A DNA stretch of 64,000 nt from NCBI GenBank assembly GCA_013368315.1, contig JAACJM010000023.1, positions 310,001-374,000 of the forward strand, in the 5' to 3' direction. Source of the DNA: Tetrapyrgos nigripes. Taxonomy: Eukaryota > Basidiomycota > Agaricomycetes > Agaricales > Campanellaceae. The position numbers were made by a program, and so were the translations under genes. Position 1 is the first letter of the stretch, and every line of letters begins with the position of its first letter. Positions 10,694 through 23,090 of the stretch are shown one piece after another. The notes under the pieces are model-generated. The model ran no database searches. It was not told the DNA's origin and saw only the letters and a program-made list of their open reading frames with translations.

Positions 10694-11707
10694 TCTGCTT
10701 ATACGGTTGTTTGGCCCATTTATGATCAGTCTTACCAAGTATACACTACTATCCGAACTCCCATTACAAGAAGTGAGTCCACTCTGACCTCTTCAGTTCA
10801 CTGAGACAGTTCTGATTTACACGCCTCCAGAGATTATCCGTTGTGGCCAATGTGATACGCCTCATAACAGATGCGGGTATCTCCATTACAATGATCGTTC
10901 TGCTTCAACGAGCAAAGACCGGCTTTAAACCCTCCACGAACTTGTTAAACAGACTGGCGAGTAATTTCCAAACAATTCGCTTCCCCCAAAGTTATAAAGT
11001 TTGTTTCGTCTTACTAGATCCTTCTCTCTGTCAGCACTGGTAAGTCACTCGCTGTTTAAAAGCAGGGCATCACTATGCAAAGGAAGATAGCTGAAGGGTT
11101 TGACCTCTTTCTCTAGGTCTCCCAACCAGTTTAACCTCAATTTTGACGGTCGTTTTGGTGCGTTGCGGATATTTTTTTCCAGCCTTGTCGTCTCAAGTCG
11201 TTCACCTAATGTCGGATCCCATCCAGATTAAAGCAGCCCCAGGAAAATTTATTTATATCTTCAGCTATCTTTTACTGTGCCACTGTATGTCTTCTATTGT
11301 TCCCCCTAATCAATCTCAGCAACGAACTCTCAGACTCTGCTCTGCCACAGTCTACACTATATCTCTCCTCATAACCTTGAATGGACGAGAATTCGTACAG
11401 AGCGCTTCAAAAACCTCCACTGGAGATTTTGGAATGTCTATAGCTCTCGAAGTGAGTTTATTCAATTATTATTGAAGTGTGCTCTATACTCAAGAATTGA
11501 TATACAGATTCAAGACAGGCACAATAATACTACTTCTAGTATCGGGGACGCAGATAGAATTCGAGGTCCTATTGCAGTTCAAATTGAATGCAAGACGCAT
11601 AATTTCAATGTAAGAATCACAACTCGCCTTGCAAGCAATCTACTTACTACTTGTATTCTTAACATGTACAGGAGACAGATGCGAAGGCATCTAATCAATA
11701 TGCGTAG
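10694..11707 (+). pseudogene. DUF6534 membrane protein gene, 3' half (split by element and inversion)
   Basis: This is the C-terminal half of a basidiomycete DUF6534 (7-TM-like) protein, function unknown. Exon pieces align in order with the intact paralogue at 41430-42556. First comes the exon ending CATTACAAG (about 10760). It is followed by RLITDAGISITMIVLLQRAK (10856 onward), APGKFIYIFSYLLLCH (11249-11284), VYTISLLITLNGREF and a polar tail ending TAG at 11705-11707. The intron after LNRL starts GCGAGT instead of GTGAGT. Homology starts right after element A; the 5' half is not on A's other side but at 32481-33546. No internal stop was found in the exons, so the split looks recent. Confidence 0.85.
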
Positions 11708-12135
11708 TGATCTACTATTTATTATGAAGCTCAGGATCATTTAGGCACATATGTACATTACGGTGAGAAGGGGAAGTGTAATATGCATATTGCTTGATAT
11801 ATCCTTTTTGGTTTCTGCTTGTGCCTCCCAGATTGGCGTGTTTAGGGGTCTCCGGTCTTCATGTGATCGTGTGAAAGGCGGACCAACGCGACTACCTCCC
11901 TCGCCGTGACGCCGTCACCTGGCCATGGGGCGTCTTGTGTGGTTCCGGACCGTATCACTCTTTAGACGGACCGCATCTTCTCAAGATTACTCTTGCAGGT
12001 AGTCAGCTGGTGAGTTTTCTTCGTGCTTGCGCCGTGCGGAGATTATATTCTTAGACATTGTTTGTGCCTTGGAAGACTTGAACCCCCCCCCCATAAAACG
12101 GCCAGAGACGAGGGATCAACATCAGTCTAAACGTC

Positions 12136-13858
12136 ATGACTCCTTCTCTCTTTCGCGCTTTTCTCCTCTGGGGTGTCAACATTTTCAATGCTCTTCAAGC
12201 TGCATCTCAAGTCACACCCGGGGACTTTCCGGTCGTCATCAATAGCACTTTCCCGTTGAAGTTGGCTGTCAATCCACTCTGTGGTCAGCTATCATCACAG
12301 AACTTTACGGAGATTAACACCGGGATTATACCTTTGAGTGCCACGAGGTAAACTCTTTGAGCGATAACGGGCTCAGATTTTACGGAGGAACGAGCTTAAC
12401 ATGCTACAGGACTATTGTTGCTTTTGGAGATTCTTGGACGTCGAATGGCGGTGAGTATGTCAATGTGCTTATTGGTGGCCTTTATCTTTACGCTCTCTAC
12501 TTCCTCTCGTGAAAAGCCAATGGCACTGTCCCTGTCCCACCCATCATGTGGCCTCCATCGCCTTCTGCTGGTTCCCGAGTGAATCAAAACCGAAGAGCTA
12601 GCAATGGCTTCATCTGGGTGGAGGATTGGGCGAATATGGCTAGTGCTAAGCTGCTCAATGTGAGTATTAGCGTCACCATTGTGTATTTGCATTCTCTTCT
12701 TATGCCCGTTACTGACGCTGTCAATAAAAATATCGTATCATGGACCTGGCCGCCGTAGTATGCATGGGGAGGAGCAGTGATCGATAACTTTGCCTGGAAC
12801 ACGACATCGCCCAATAATAAGACGGTGAGTTTCGTGAACTTAGCTCCCTAATTCTGATTTTCATTTTGTCTCTGCGTTCGCATTGCCAGAGTGTTCCAAG
12901 AACAGATTTTGTGGCTGAGGCAAAGTGTGTTCATTTAATGACATTGCGTATACATCGATTCACAGGTCTTGTCACAGCCTCTTCTTCCTCCAAGGCAAAT
13001 TCCTGGACAGTCTGGTCCCTAGTCAGACGGTATACACCGTCGCTTTTGGAATTAAGTGAGTTTTATGCTGGATGTCAGACATCATAATGCTAGTCATTCT
13101 GAACCTAATTGGCTGACTTTGGAGCTAGCGATGAAGGTCAATTTGAACTCGGTATGTACGGTGTATGGCTTCACGATGGCATGTTTTATTGGCAAAACGT
13201 GTAGCCGGAGGGGATTGGAACAGGGCCTACAACACATATGTCCGTAGCTGGATTTCTGATCATTTTGGGCCTCATCGGATGCTAAAACAATCGTCTTTGT
13301 TCCAGGTCACGAAGCTGGGCGAGCTTCAGGCATTCGGCGCGAAGAATATTCTTATTCATGGCGTGAATAGATTCGTTCATACGCTTCTTGAGGGGATTCA
13401 TAGCTTACCTGGCTTCCTCAGATGTATAAGTCCCATCCAAACACCGACATCCTTCAGAATCGCGTGTTCGCATATCTCAAGGAGTCGAAGGCAGTGAATG
13501 GGACTGAGTTTGCTTTTGTTAATCTCGAGACGTATGTGAATAATTATGTGACCTATCTGCGTCTCTTATTCCACTTACAATCACCCTTCTCCGCAGATTG
13601 TTCACGGCCATAGCAGATAATCCTGCTGCCTTTGGATATAGAGGCAATCCAACGTGCCTCGTTAGTGCGAATACCATCGTTGGTGGCTGCAATGACCCCG
13701 ATCATAGTGTTTTTTGGATACGTAAGTTGGCTTACCGTCTTGCCGTTGCTTTGGATTGATAGTCTCGGTCATTCCGCACAGCTGGACACCCTTCGCAAAA
13801 TACTCACAGACTCATGAGTCTTTATACGCAAACGGTATTGAAGAACTGTGTCGTGTAA
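12136..13858 (+). CDS. Secreted GDSL/SGNH esterase, CE16-type
   Basis: A serine esterase, probably deacetylating plant cell wall oligosaccharides as in the CE16 family. The first exon gives an N-terminal signal peptide (hydrophobic FRAFLLWGVNIFNALQAA). Twelve exons: 12136-12347, 12410-12450, 12517-12659, 12759-12824, 12900-12924, 12978-13055, 13129-13151, 13205-13239, 13306-13362, 13422-13531, 13597-13721, 13782-13858. All use GT-AG and keep one frame. SGNH blocks are in order: FGDSWTSNG (block I Ser), YAWGGAVID (block II Gly), VAFGIND (block III Asn) and DPDHSVFWIPGHPSQ (block V Asp/His). Length of about 310 residues is normal. It looks functional. It sits on the inverted segment between the split DUF6534 gene and DUF6534-3. 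Confidence 0.92.
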
Positions 13859-14032
13859 TGTTTAAGGATCTTCGGGGATAAATTTTCAAAAAGCCTCTGT
13901 CAACTCGTCAATCTGGACCTATCAGCGCTGAAAATCACGTAAACGCACGTAAATCTCCCTGAAGTTCATTCTCTTTTCAATGGCAAACAGAGATGCACGG
14001 GTGCAATAATTTGTATCGAGAACGACGTCGAT

Positions 14033-15300
14033 TCAAACACTTGCTACACTATCGACCGACAGCTCGGTGAAGACACCTATTGATTGATTGACCGGGGTCT
14101 GCGTTTTGCCCCAGTCCACGTCTACTCTTCCAGTATGATGATGAGAGCCTCTAGCCGCCGTTGTCTCAACTCGTACTACACGCCCCTGATGGTTTTCCGC
14201 GTCCAATCGCAACTGCTCTCTCCCTCCTATGATCCATATCCGAGTATTCAGAACGATGAGAAGGGTGTTGAAATAAACGTTCTGTCGGCTTTTGATGAAG
14301 ATGTAGTAGGCGGTGATCCTGGGGTTTATGAGGAACAAGAGGCATGCTGTGATGGCGAACAGGGCTAGTAAGAGCCAAGGGTGAATATTGTGAGGCCAAA
14401 GGCGAGAAATTAATGAATGCACCGGATAAGAGTCCAGACTCAATGACAATAAGTGAGACTTTACGCATAGGAGAGTGACCTCCCAGTCGAAAGTCTTTCC
14501 TGAAAAGCTGGGTGTTTCTCAGATGCGTATACTTCGAAAACTCAACGAAAATGGAGGGACGTACATAGTAAGTCATTATGCAGGCAATCAAGGAATCGCA
14601 GACCGCACTTGTAACGATCCAAGTGATGAATTCCACTCGCGTTTTGGCCCAGAGAGTAAAATAGTCCGTAAAGTGAAAAGAGCGGACGGTTTGAGGTATA
14701 GAAGCCAGCATTTGCAGTACAGAAAGCTGGGTCCATGAAGCTAGTCGACCCGGAGATGGTGGAATGTTTGCGACTTACAGACAGGAGGAAGACTCTCAGA
14801 CCATTCATCCCCGACAGCGTATAGATTCTCTGTGCATAGAATCCCTGGACACCGCAGCTTACTGTCAAATGAGGACGAGGATATGAGCCAAATGGCGTAA
14901 CAGAAGGAGAGTGAAGTAAATATACCTATCGCAGTAGTTACAGGTAGCAGTGAAGCTCCCAATTGGACGTGAAAGAATGCTTGGGGATGTCCAAAGCTGT
15001 CCCCGAAGAGTATAACCATGTCGTGCATCTGCAACGCGGTCTGGAAGGTGCACATGATAAACAGCGAGTAGACCAATGCTTTTTGGAAGCGTCCGTCTTT
15101 AGGAAACGACATATAGTAGATATCTGGACAAAGAATAGCATCGTGAGTCGTACTTGGCTTGTTAAAGTGACCGAGACACCCACAGACTTGAAGAATCGAA
15201 ATGCCGTAGAGAAAGAATACAAGGACATAGGCAATAACCTTGCGTAGATGGAAGCTTTCGCATAGTTGCCTTTGAGACGACCTCGAGTACTTACTACAGG
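14033..15300 (-). CDS. DUF6534 domain membrane protein (copy 3, intact C-terminus)
   Basis: A multi-pass fungal membrane protein of unknown function. Minus-strand exons join in frame: VIAYVLVFFLYGISILQV, then YYMSFPKDGRFQKALVYSLF to PVTTAI, then VSCGVQGFYAQRIYTLSG, then LSVLQMLASI to SLIACIMTYY (the DUF6534 start, ITWIVTSAVCDS), then KVSLIVIESGLLS. The last exon has FLINPRITAYYIF, NTLLIVLN and a polar tail with a His cluster, ending TGA at 14033. Splice signals support each junction (for example GTACGT...CCCAG and GTAAGT...CCCAG). The first one or two exons and the start codon are not resolved; they should lie between 15250 and 15640. Divergent in sequence from the copies at 40 kb and 33/11 kb. 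Confidence 0.8.
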
Positions 15301-15720
15301 CTGAGCACTTGAAATTATCGTCAGCAGGTCAGTATGGCGATAAGGTGCAATACATACTACTGCGCTATTGCCATGTGAAGACGACCTGGGCAAAAGCCCG
15401 AAAAAACAAAGGTAGCAGATTAACGCACTGGGAGGAAAGTAGGGATGGAAAAGGATCACATCCAGAAGTGAGAGATATAAGTATGCGTTCATCCACCCTG
15501 CAATATCAATGACGGCAGGCAGTGTCAATTTTCAAATGACTGTCAAAGCTACGGCGTTCTCGTAGGCACCCCAGATCCCAACGATCCAACTGGTCCGGTC
15601 CACGCGCCACATCAACCTGAGCGTATGAAAGTAGTTATCATAGTAGTACAATACTGATACAGAGAGCCACAATTACTACACCGAATAAAGATAGTCTAGG
15701 AATGATAGTCACAACAGACA

Positions 15721-16902
15721 TTAGAGCTTGTTAAGATTGGCTGCAGCTGGGTTTTGTCCAGCAGCCTTGGCACGCTTGCGAAGCATCTGAGCTGACTTGT
15801 TTCCACGGAGACCACCACCCCACTGACGCCTGTGTTCATCGTACTTGTCGGTGCTGTGAGAGAGCTGTCAGTGTACCATACACAACGAAACACGATGAAT
15901 GACACACAAATTGGCTTTGGCAGCACTGACAAGTGTAGCCAGTTCCCTCTGGTCCTCGGACTTGACCTCTTCCAAGGCGACGACAGCTGCAGTCTTCTTG
16001 TGGACGACGGCGCCGAGACGAGCCTTGTCCTTCACAATAACGTAGGGTACACCCATCTTGCGACAGAGAGCAGGAAGAAAGACGACTAGTTCGATGGGGT
16101 CGACGTCATGGCCAATGATAACGAGCCAAGCTTTCTTGGCTTCTACGAGGGCGACGATGTGGTTGAGACCGTACTTGACGAAGAGGGGCTTCTTAGTATC
16201 CTAAAGCAGCAGATTCAGTCAGCTTTCCAAATACGGCAAGTAGAAAAGGCACGCACTGTCTTACCCTTACCCTCTGCAGCTGCGACAGCTGTAGCAGTCA
16301 ACCGTTCCTTCTTCTCCGTCTTTGTCTCGGGGCGGTACTTGTTCAGAAGCTTGAAGAGCTACGTAGCCGTATTTTTGTCGAGAGTGTGCGAGAACTGGGC
16401 GATGGAAGGAGGAACCTTGAGGCGCTGATTGAGGATGACCTTTTGGCGTTGGAGGCGGACGTATTCAGGCCATTTGACGAAGCGGGTAAGGTCAGTTTGG
16501 GGTTGGATGTCACCACCTGTAATAGAGACCAATTCAGAGACAAGGCAAAATCATACACGTTGTGGACGCACCGATGCCAAAATTCCGAGGGTTGGCCTCG
16601 AACAAAGGGTTCTTCTTGGTCTTGCTAACCTTGGAGGCGAAAGGAGCCGCAGCGGGCTTTTTGGCGGATCCAGATTTGGCGGCTTTGGGCTGGTCATTGA
16701 GACGAGGTCAGCGTCTGTCATTACAGAATGACATTTGCGCCCCGGAGCTCTAACGCTGCTAAGAAAGCAGCCCAGCAATATGCCATGCTGCTTCATCGCC
16801 AGAAGCTCAGCAACAAAACGGCATTATCCTTTTGTGCAGACGGCACCTATAACTTTTTCAACCTTTTGGTGAGAGCGTCATCCAAACAAAAAAACGTACC
16901 AT
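15721..16902 (-). CDS. RPL8: 60S ribosomal protein eL8 (L7Ae family) with in-frame TAG
   Basis: Large-subunit ribosomal protein of the L7Ae RNA-binding family. Five exons: ATG at 16902-16900, then 16689-16572, 16516-16257, 16200-15908 and 15853-15721. The protein reads [17 protein letters not shown], then [37 protein letters not shown], the L7Ae core [20 protein letters not shown] and [15 protein letters not shown], and ends [15 protein letters not shown]. One codon in exon 3 is TAG (16361-16359) where the family has Gln ([15 protein letters not shown]); everything else is open and well conserved. Two in-frame ATGs lie four and three codons upstream of the chosen start. Either a base error, a real nonsense allele or a young pseudogene; a splice variant around the stop is not apparent. 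Confidence 0.9.
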
Positions 16903-17546
16903 CCATCTCATCATGCCGTATTTGGGGACAAAAAAGAGCTCCCGGGTGCACCAGAAGAATTTCTTACCATTTTTGAAGCGGCGAAGGGCTTGAAGTCGGC
17001 GTTGGGCGTTGGAAAGGAGATTTGAAGAGTCGCGTCCTGGGGAAGCGCATTTTTACGGTTCAAACTCCGGTCAACGCTCCGATTGAAATCGTTACTTCTG
17101 AAACTTGACTCTCAACTACGATGTTGCACTACCGTCTGTCTCGTTCAGTCTAGTTCATACTGCGGACGGAGCATAAAGCTGAACATTCGGAGTCTTTCAC
17201 CGCACTGAGAGCGCTTTTTGAGCTCAGAACCGTGCAGTGTTCCTTTTCGCAGACTCCTTGGTGCTTACCATTGGAGAGTACTCCGAGTGTCTCGGTGCTA
17301 AGACGTTCTTTTTCACAGACTTTTTGATACTCATCATTCAGAGAGCTTCCCTAGTGTGTATATTACGTCACCGAGGTGTAATTCTATCCTTCCAACCTCC
17401 CCCCAACTTCCGGACTACCAAATGTAGGACCGTATGGGGCTCCGATATGATATTTTCCGCCATCAAGCTAAAAAGCTTACATAGCAGAGGATTTGCTCTA
17501 TAAGGGTCTCTCTGTGCTGGTCTTCTCTACTCTCACCTCCGATTCA
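16903..17546. other. Divergent intergenic/promoter region between eL8 and P450-1
   Basis: The two genes are transcribed away from each other, so this 640-bp stretch should contain both promoters. No clear TATA box or recognised site stands out; frames inside it look random. Confidence 0.5.
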
Positions 17547-19695
17547 ATGTCTCTTCAGCTGACGAGGTCGGATATTCTTCTAACAGTTATCCTGCTGTCC
17601 CTCAGCTATGTGCTCCGTCGACGATCGAAAGCCAGTGGCTTCCCTAAACCTCCTGGACCTCCTGGATATCCACTTATCGGAAACTTGCTAGATATTCCCA
17701 ATGCCAAGCAGATGTCCGATGAGATTTGGGCCAAGTGGGGTCAGAAATGGGGTGAGTCTCCTTGAGTTTTATTATTGAAGGACCACTAATGATCGGACGT
17801 GCGTTTTGCAGGCGAGATAGTGTCCGTATCCGTACTTGGAACGACTGTCGTGGTCATCAACTCGTTCAAACAGTCCATAGAAATGCTGGAGAAGCGAGGG
17901 GCAGCTTTCTCCAATAGGCCATTTCTACCTATGCCAATGGAGGTGTTGGAGATGAGAGTGCGTAGTATTTGCCCTTTTCAAGTTGACTTTACTGAGGACC
18001 TGGTACAGGATTCCATGGGTCTATTGCGCTATGGGAGAGCTCTCACCTCTAGACGGGCTTTGTTTCATCAGGAGCTGGGTACAGAATCAGCTGTTCGTGC
18101 TTTTCATTCAGAACTTGAACGCTTGGGGAAGAAGTTTCTCCAGCGGCTTCTTATTTCTCCCGAGAAAGCACTAGACAATTGTCATCAGTGCGTACCACCG
18201 TCTATACGTAGCTTTTACTCTTATAAACTTTTTTCCAGTTACTCAGGTTCAATCATCCTTTCGATTGCGTATGGATACGAGGTACAAGACTCATCATCAA
18301 ATCAATATGATCCAATGGTGAAGATTGTCACGACAGCCATGGATAACTTCAATCACGCAACCGTTCCAGGCGCATTCCTCGTCAACGATATACCTTTTCT
18401 CCTCAAGTTACCAGAGTGGCTACCTGGAATGGGATGGAAGAAGCTCGGAAGAATTTGGGCTAAAGAATACTGGGACATGATTGATGTGCCTTATGCGTTT
18501 GTAAAGCGGAAGATGGTGTGTGCATTTCCAAAATAGAACTCGCATAACTTTTAATAACGATGCTTTATCGCAGATGGAGGGGACCGCAAGGGACTCATTT
18601 ACGTCAAAATGGCTGTCCAAAAATTTATCGGAGCTGAAGGAGTTTGATTTGAAGCTGACAGCGAGCGCTATGTTTGGAGGTGAGTTGTGGCTTGATTGAA
18701 ATTTCCCTCCTATGGACTGATAATATGATATCTAGCGGGCGTCGAGACGGTGAGAAATGCTCAATCTTAGCACGTGGAGGCTCACTTCGTGTGTTCTCGT
18801 CTAGACCGCCGCAACGATCTACGCATTCTTGATCTTGATGGCCATGCACCCCGAGATCCAAAAGAAGGCTCAAGTAGAGATTCAAGACGTGGTCGGCCTG
18901 GGCAGGATGCCTACTTTTGAGGATATGAAAGATATGACATACCTGCACGCAATTTTCAAGGAAGTCATTCGATACCACCCTGCTGTCCCCAATTGTGAGT
19001 CATTGTTCGCTTCCCCTTGAAATGGCCGGAACAGTCGATGTTAATCTGAGAGATACTTTCTATATTTAGGCCTCCCACATTCCAATCCGCATGATAAAGT
19101 ACACAATGATATGTTCATACCGAAGGGAGCTATTATCTTCGTGAACCTATGGTGAGTGAAAGGGCCTACAGATTGCGAGTTGGAGTCTGAATTGCCACGT
19201 AGGAATATGGCGCGTAACCCGGAGGTCTATTCCAATCCAATGGATTTCAATCCTTCCCGATTCCTTGGCGAATCTCCCGAGCAAGATCCAAGGGAGGTTA
19301 TCTTCGGTTTTGGGCGGAGGTATGTCAATGCAGCTTCTTCCCACTTCAGCGATCTCCAGTTCTTATCCATGATGTCTGTCAGAATCTGTCCTGGTACGCA
19401 CTGATGAACTTGTGGTGAGCCTGAAATTTTACGAGTGTTATCATACAGGTCGCCGTCTCGTAGAATCCGTTCTTTGCATAACGTTTGCAATGGTCCTAGC
19501 CTCGTTCAACATTTCCTCCGATGCAGAAGCACCTGTGAAATTTAGAAGGAATCCAGGGATCATCAGGTCAGTTTCTGCTCCACTTGTACACATTTATGAT
19601 GATAACATGACCGATTTCAAACAATTTGCGCTAGCCACCTCGACGAAATGAAACTGAGGATCGTTCCTAGGTTTGATCCCAGCCACATCAGATGA
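17547..19695 (+). CDS. Cytochrome P450-1 (basidiomycete microsomal monooxygenase)
   Basis: A heme-thiolate monooxygenase anchored in the ER. Twelve exons in one frame: 17547-17751, 17812-17957, 18009-18187, 18239-18515, 18574-18679, 18736-18749, 18805-18994, 19070-19151, 19203-19319, 19383-19393, 19449-19566, 19635-19695. N-terminal membrane helix ILLTVILLSLSYVL, then the proline hinge PKPPGPPGYPLIGN. I-helix AGVETTAATI, ExxR as KEVIR, meander FNPSRFLG. The heme loop FGFGRR-ICPG is split so that an 11-bp microexon carries ICP and the Cys. A 14-bp microexon encodes GVET. About 510 residues, complete. Close paralogue of P450-2 at 37-39 kb; substrate unknown. Confidence 0.93.
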
Positions 19696-20074
19696 TGCTT
19701 GGATAGAGTTTGGTTACGCATTATTTGTATACTGGCAATTATATGAAGTAATTTAGTGAATTCAATGATTGATGCCCAACAGAGCTTAGTCTTTGGCGCT
19801 AACCATGCATGGCCATTGGATAGGCCTTGTCCTCAATCCACCTCATGAGAAGGGTTTGATAGTGGCCACGGTCACAGGGATAGATAAGTGTAGAGCACAC
19901 TACATAGTAAGTACATAAGACTATACTTTCGAGTCACCATTGCTTCTGATCATGAATATCAATCTCTCCTTCGCAATCTCTCCCGCTCCGCGTTAGAACC
20001 CACACTTTCGTCAACCACCATACAAACCCAACACTTCGAATCGTTTCTATTGAATGAACGATCAGTGAGTTCCC
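19696..20074. other. Convergent intergenic region
   Basis: 379 bp between the stop codons of P450-1 and the exonuclease gene; it should hold both 3' ends. No repeat or conserved site noticed. Confidence 0.5.
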
Positions 20075-21030
20075 TTACGCACCCCCTGGAGGTTCTGGTT
20101 CTGTCACGGGAAGAGGGTCCCCGGACAAAATCTCGAGGGGGAGTAAGGGACTATTCCTGTAAATGTCTTCTTTGAGCGGCTGACTGCCCTCCCAAACGCT
20201 GACATGGCGAGCACTCTGCTTCAGGAGCGATCCAGTGATATAGTTCTTCATGAAATGATCATAGATGAACCCGATGATGTAGACGTCGTCAGCAGCGTAG
20301 GAAAGGTATAGAGCTGGTAGAGGCCGCTGAAGCCACTTAGAGTGATCCATTATAGCCAGAGGTCAGTGTCGCTATTGGCGAATGGGTGGAATGAGACTTA
20401 CGGACTATTTTATCCCGAGCCGATTGAAGGACATGGTCTTTAAGACATTTTGCAATTCCTGCCAACATTTGAATTTGCTCGTATTTCCAGCTCCTCACTC
20501 CAGCCACCTCACTTTTGAGCAAGTATCCGATCAGCCGGCCTTGACGCCTGTAAGCAGTCTCCCCTCGAGGGACCCGAGATTGAACGTCCGCGAGTTGTAG
20601 ATCAACGACGTTTTGGATACGAGTGCCATATTCAAAATAGAGGGCACAATAATCCATACGACCGCCGAAGACCACTTTCAAAATGTCCTTCGAGTGGATG
20701 AGATCGAGAATGGGCCGGAGCTCCTCCTTTGAGAGTGTCAAAACGTCGATGATGAACGTGCGAGCCGAAGAAATAGGCGTAGTACGCAAGCTGATGAGCG
20801 ACAATGTTCCTCCTCGGGTAAATAGGTTTAGGGCTTCGCAGTCAAGGATGATGGTAGAACAGCCCTTGAGTACATCAACCTCTTCCTGAATGGTTGTAGC
20901 ATTATTGCAGAGCAAAAATCCCGAGACACTAGGCCGGGCATTGGAAAAACAGAGAGGTCGTTCTGGGAGGCCGTTATGACAGACTAGTTTAGGTAGCGTC
21001 TTACACCGAAATTTCTTGCGTGCTCTATTT
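20075..21030 (-). CDS. 3'-5' exonuclease domain protein (DEDDy, DnaQ-like fold)
   Basis: Predicted exonuclease of the RNase D/WRN-like superfamily. Upstream part: CKTLPKLVCHNGLPERPLC, then FLLCNNATTIQEEVDVLKG. Exo I is ILDCEALNL (Asp, Glu), with GGTLSLISLRT after it; Exo II is VVFGGRMDYCAL (Asp); DLQLADVQSR follows. An intron of about 60 bp near 20340-20405 (GTCCGT...TAAG proposed) joins WLQRPLPALYLSYAADDVYI, whose Tyr and Asp form Exo III. Stop TAA at 20075. The N-terminus is not settled: a frame with CFQCHRLSPF (21227-21045) may be an upstream exon, but I could not find a clean junction. Nuclease activity and substrate (RNA or DNA) are inferred from the motifs only. Confidence 0.75.
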
Positions 21031-21239
21031 GGTTTCCGCCTGTCTCAAGTGAAAATTGGGCCCACTGCAGAAAGCCTCCGAGCCAACTTGAGAAGTTGGA
21101 CGTTAGCTGGTGTATAGCTTCGAAACTTGGAATACATCAATGGCACGAGCTCCTGGACTTCCGCTTTAGTGAAAGGTGACAGGCGGTGGCATTGGAAGCA
21201 ATTGAAGTGTTGCGTGTCTGTTAACAATGGTCCAGCCTT

Positions 21240-22735
21240 GACAAAAGCAAAAGCAAGTCACAGGACCGTTAGACTAGTGGCACCAAATTCTTCCCCGACT
21301 CCGACCGAAGGGAACCGGAAGGAGGAGGGTGGCTGAGGGGAGTCCAGTTTCGAGTGGAAACTTCTACGTAATCGCCGGCGATATCGGTTACCGGAGTACG
21401 AGGATGAATTGTCTTTCAGACCATTGCCTCCTCCTCCTTTCCAAGTTAATGCAGAGTGGGAGATATGTAAGCCACTCGGAAACTCCTCGAGGATATCAGA
21501 AATACAATTCTCTACGACAAGACTATGCACTGTACCTCAAAGTGCATACTACGCTGAAGCGATAATAAAAATGATTTGAGACACTGTTTAGCCAATACCA
21601 AGCCAATACGTACATCACACGTAGAATGTCAAGATGTATCGTCAGTCTGGATACTCGAGACTAGATGGTATGCCACATCAGTTGAGCCAAAGTGGACCAG
21701 AGCGTTTATCAAGGTCTGAACCACCCTCTTCAAAGTTAAGGCATCCAATGCACTGTCCAGATGATGTGCAACAGTACGAGCATTTGGTGAGGGAAGACCA
21801 TCTCCAGGTTCCTTGTACTCCGCTAAAGCTTATTGAATAAAGGGGATGATCAAAGTAATAAGTGCGTCGATTTCGCTGCTACCGATCTGAATTACTGTCG
21901 TACCGAATCAGCGAAAGATCTGTGGCCCATCTGATTATGTGTTCGAGGTAGGTGGAGATGTGTTTTGAAAGGAAGTGACTTTTCGTAGGCAATTGAACAG
22001 CACATCATTTGTATCAGAAGGAATGCGAAGGAAGAGCGGATAACTTTGCACGCGGCATAACCTTGACAGCGAAGTGAAGAAAGTTGGCGCGATACTAAAA
22101 GGAGGGAAGTAAAAATACAAAAAAGGAAGAGGAGAGGAAAAAATCCCAAAAAGGAAGGAGGGGAAAGAGGGGGAGAAAGAGAGATTCTTGAGAGATTCTG
22201 ATTCATATTTGTGTTGTACATACCCGTACTTACGCACTTGTAATGAGCTTAATACCAGTTTGCAAAGGTTGCGAGAAAAACTCTAACGCTTTCGGAAGTA
22301 CCGGCAAATCCCGATCCGGCGCTACGGCTGCGATACTAAAATTCTCAAAGCGGAAGGTAAGGAGTACAGGAGTACATATGCACTCCCCCGCCGTTATTTG
22401 ACTCAGTACTGTATGTAGTGTATGTAGATACTCCATCAGTGTTTTTTATTGCCTCCAAACGCAGCGCAGCACCACACAAGTAATGCTGCCGCGAAAATTC
22501 CAGGAAAGGCAGGTGGGATACTAATCGGACCGGTTTGGTTCCCGAAGTCCGATTAGTCAGCTCTGACATTATGATGTGCCACATGCGCGCGCGCGTTCGA
22601 CACATTATACCATCGGCTCTCAGCCACATCGCAGTGAGTGCCACTAATGTCCATTGGGTAGATAGCTTTTTACTCATATGTGGACTACACAATGATATCT
22701 ACTGTGGGTTTTGCTACAACTAAATTACTTAATGC
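21240..22735. other. No recognisable gene
   Basis: Short frames only. 22090-22190 is a purine-rich (A/G) stretch on the plus strand and 22585-22600 is an alternating GC run. It may contain the 5' region of the exonuclease gene. Confidence 0.4.
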
Positions 22736-23090
22736 TCAAAACAATCGAAAAAAAAGAGGAAAAGGGAACATATATGTATATTCTGTACATGAATATGTTT
22801 CAATCAGTTCTATTGTAGCATGGCACCTTGGGCTTCTTGGGATTCCTCCCCCTGCAACTAACTTTACCACAGTCTCTACAAGGGCTTTTACAAAATTGTG
22901 CACCTCTTCTTCCTGGACAACTCTTTCCACTATTACATTTAGGACACTTCTTTGGATTTCTCTTGTTGGAATTTTGTAAATACTCAAAGGTCAAAGTACT
23001 AAAACTAGATTGAACCTGAGCTGATTGAGGGAAGGCTGGCTGGTTTGGAACAGAAACTGGCTGGAAGTGAATATTATAATTGCTAAACAT
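22736..23090 (-). CDS. Cys-rich ORF of unknown function, possibly transposon-derived
   Basis: A 96-residue minus-strand frame ends in a Cys/Lys-rich block: KCPKCNSGKSCPGRRG, FCKSPCRDCGKVSCRGRN, KKPKVPCYN. The regular Cys spacing (CxxC, CxxxCxxC, then two single Cys) suggests metal binding. I have a weak impression of similar blocks in basidiomycete repeat proteins but cannot name a family. The N-terminal half is Ser/Gln/Pro-rich. Start codon not certain. Confidence 0.4.

Noticed and set aside
12027..12245. An upstream plus-strand ORF overlapping the GDSL esterase start
   Set aside because: It is out of frame with the esterase, has no signal peptide and lies in the 5' leader.
16359..16361. 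An extra intron in eL8 removing the TAG
   Set aside because: A GTAGCT donor overlaps the stop, but no in-frame acceptor follows that would spare the conserved [11 protein letters not shown] text.
16343..16558. A minus-strand 71-residue ORF over eL8 exon 3
   Set aside because: It is a shadow in another frame; the conserved eL8 frame runs through the same bases.
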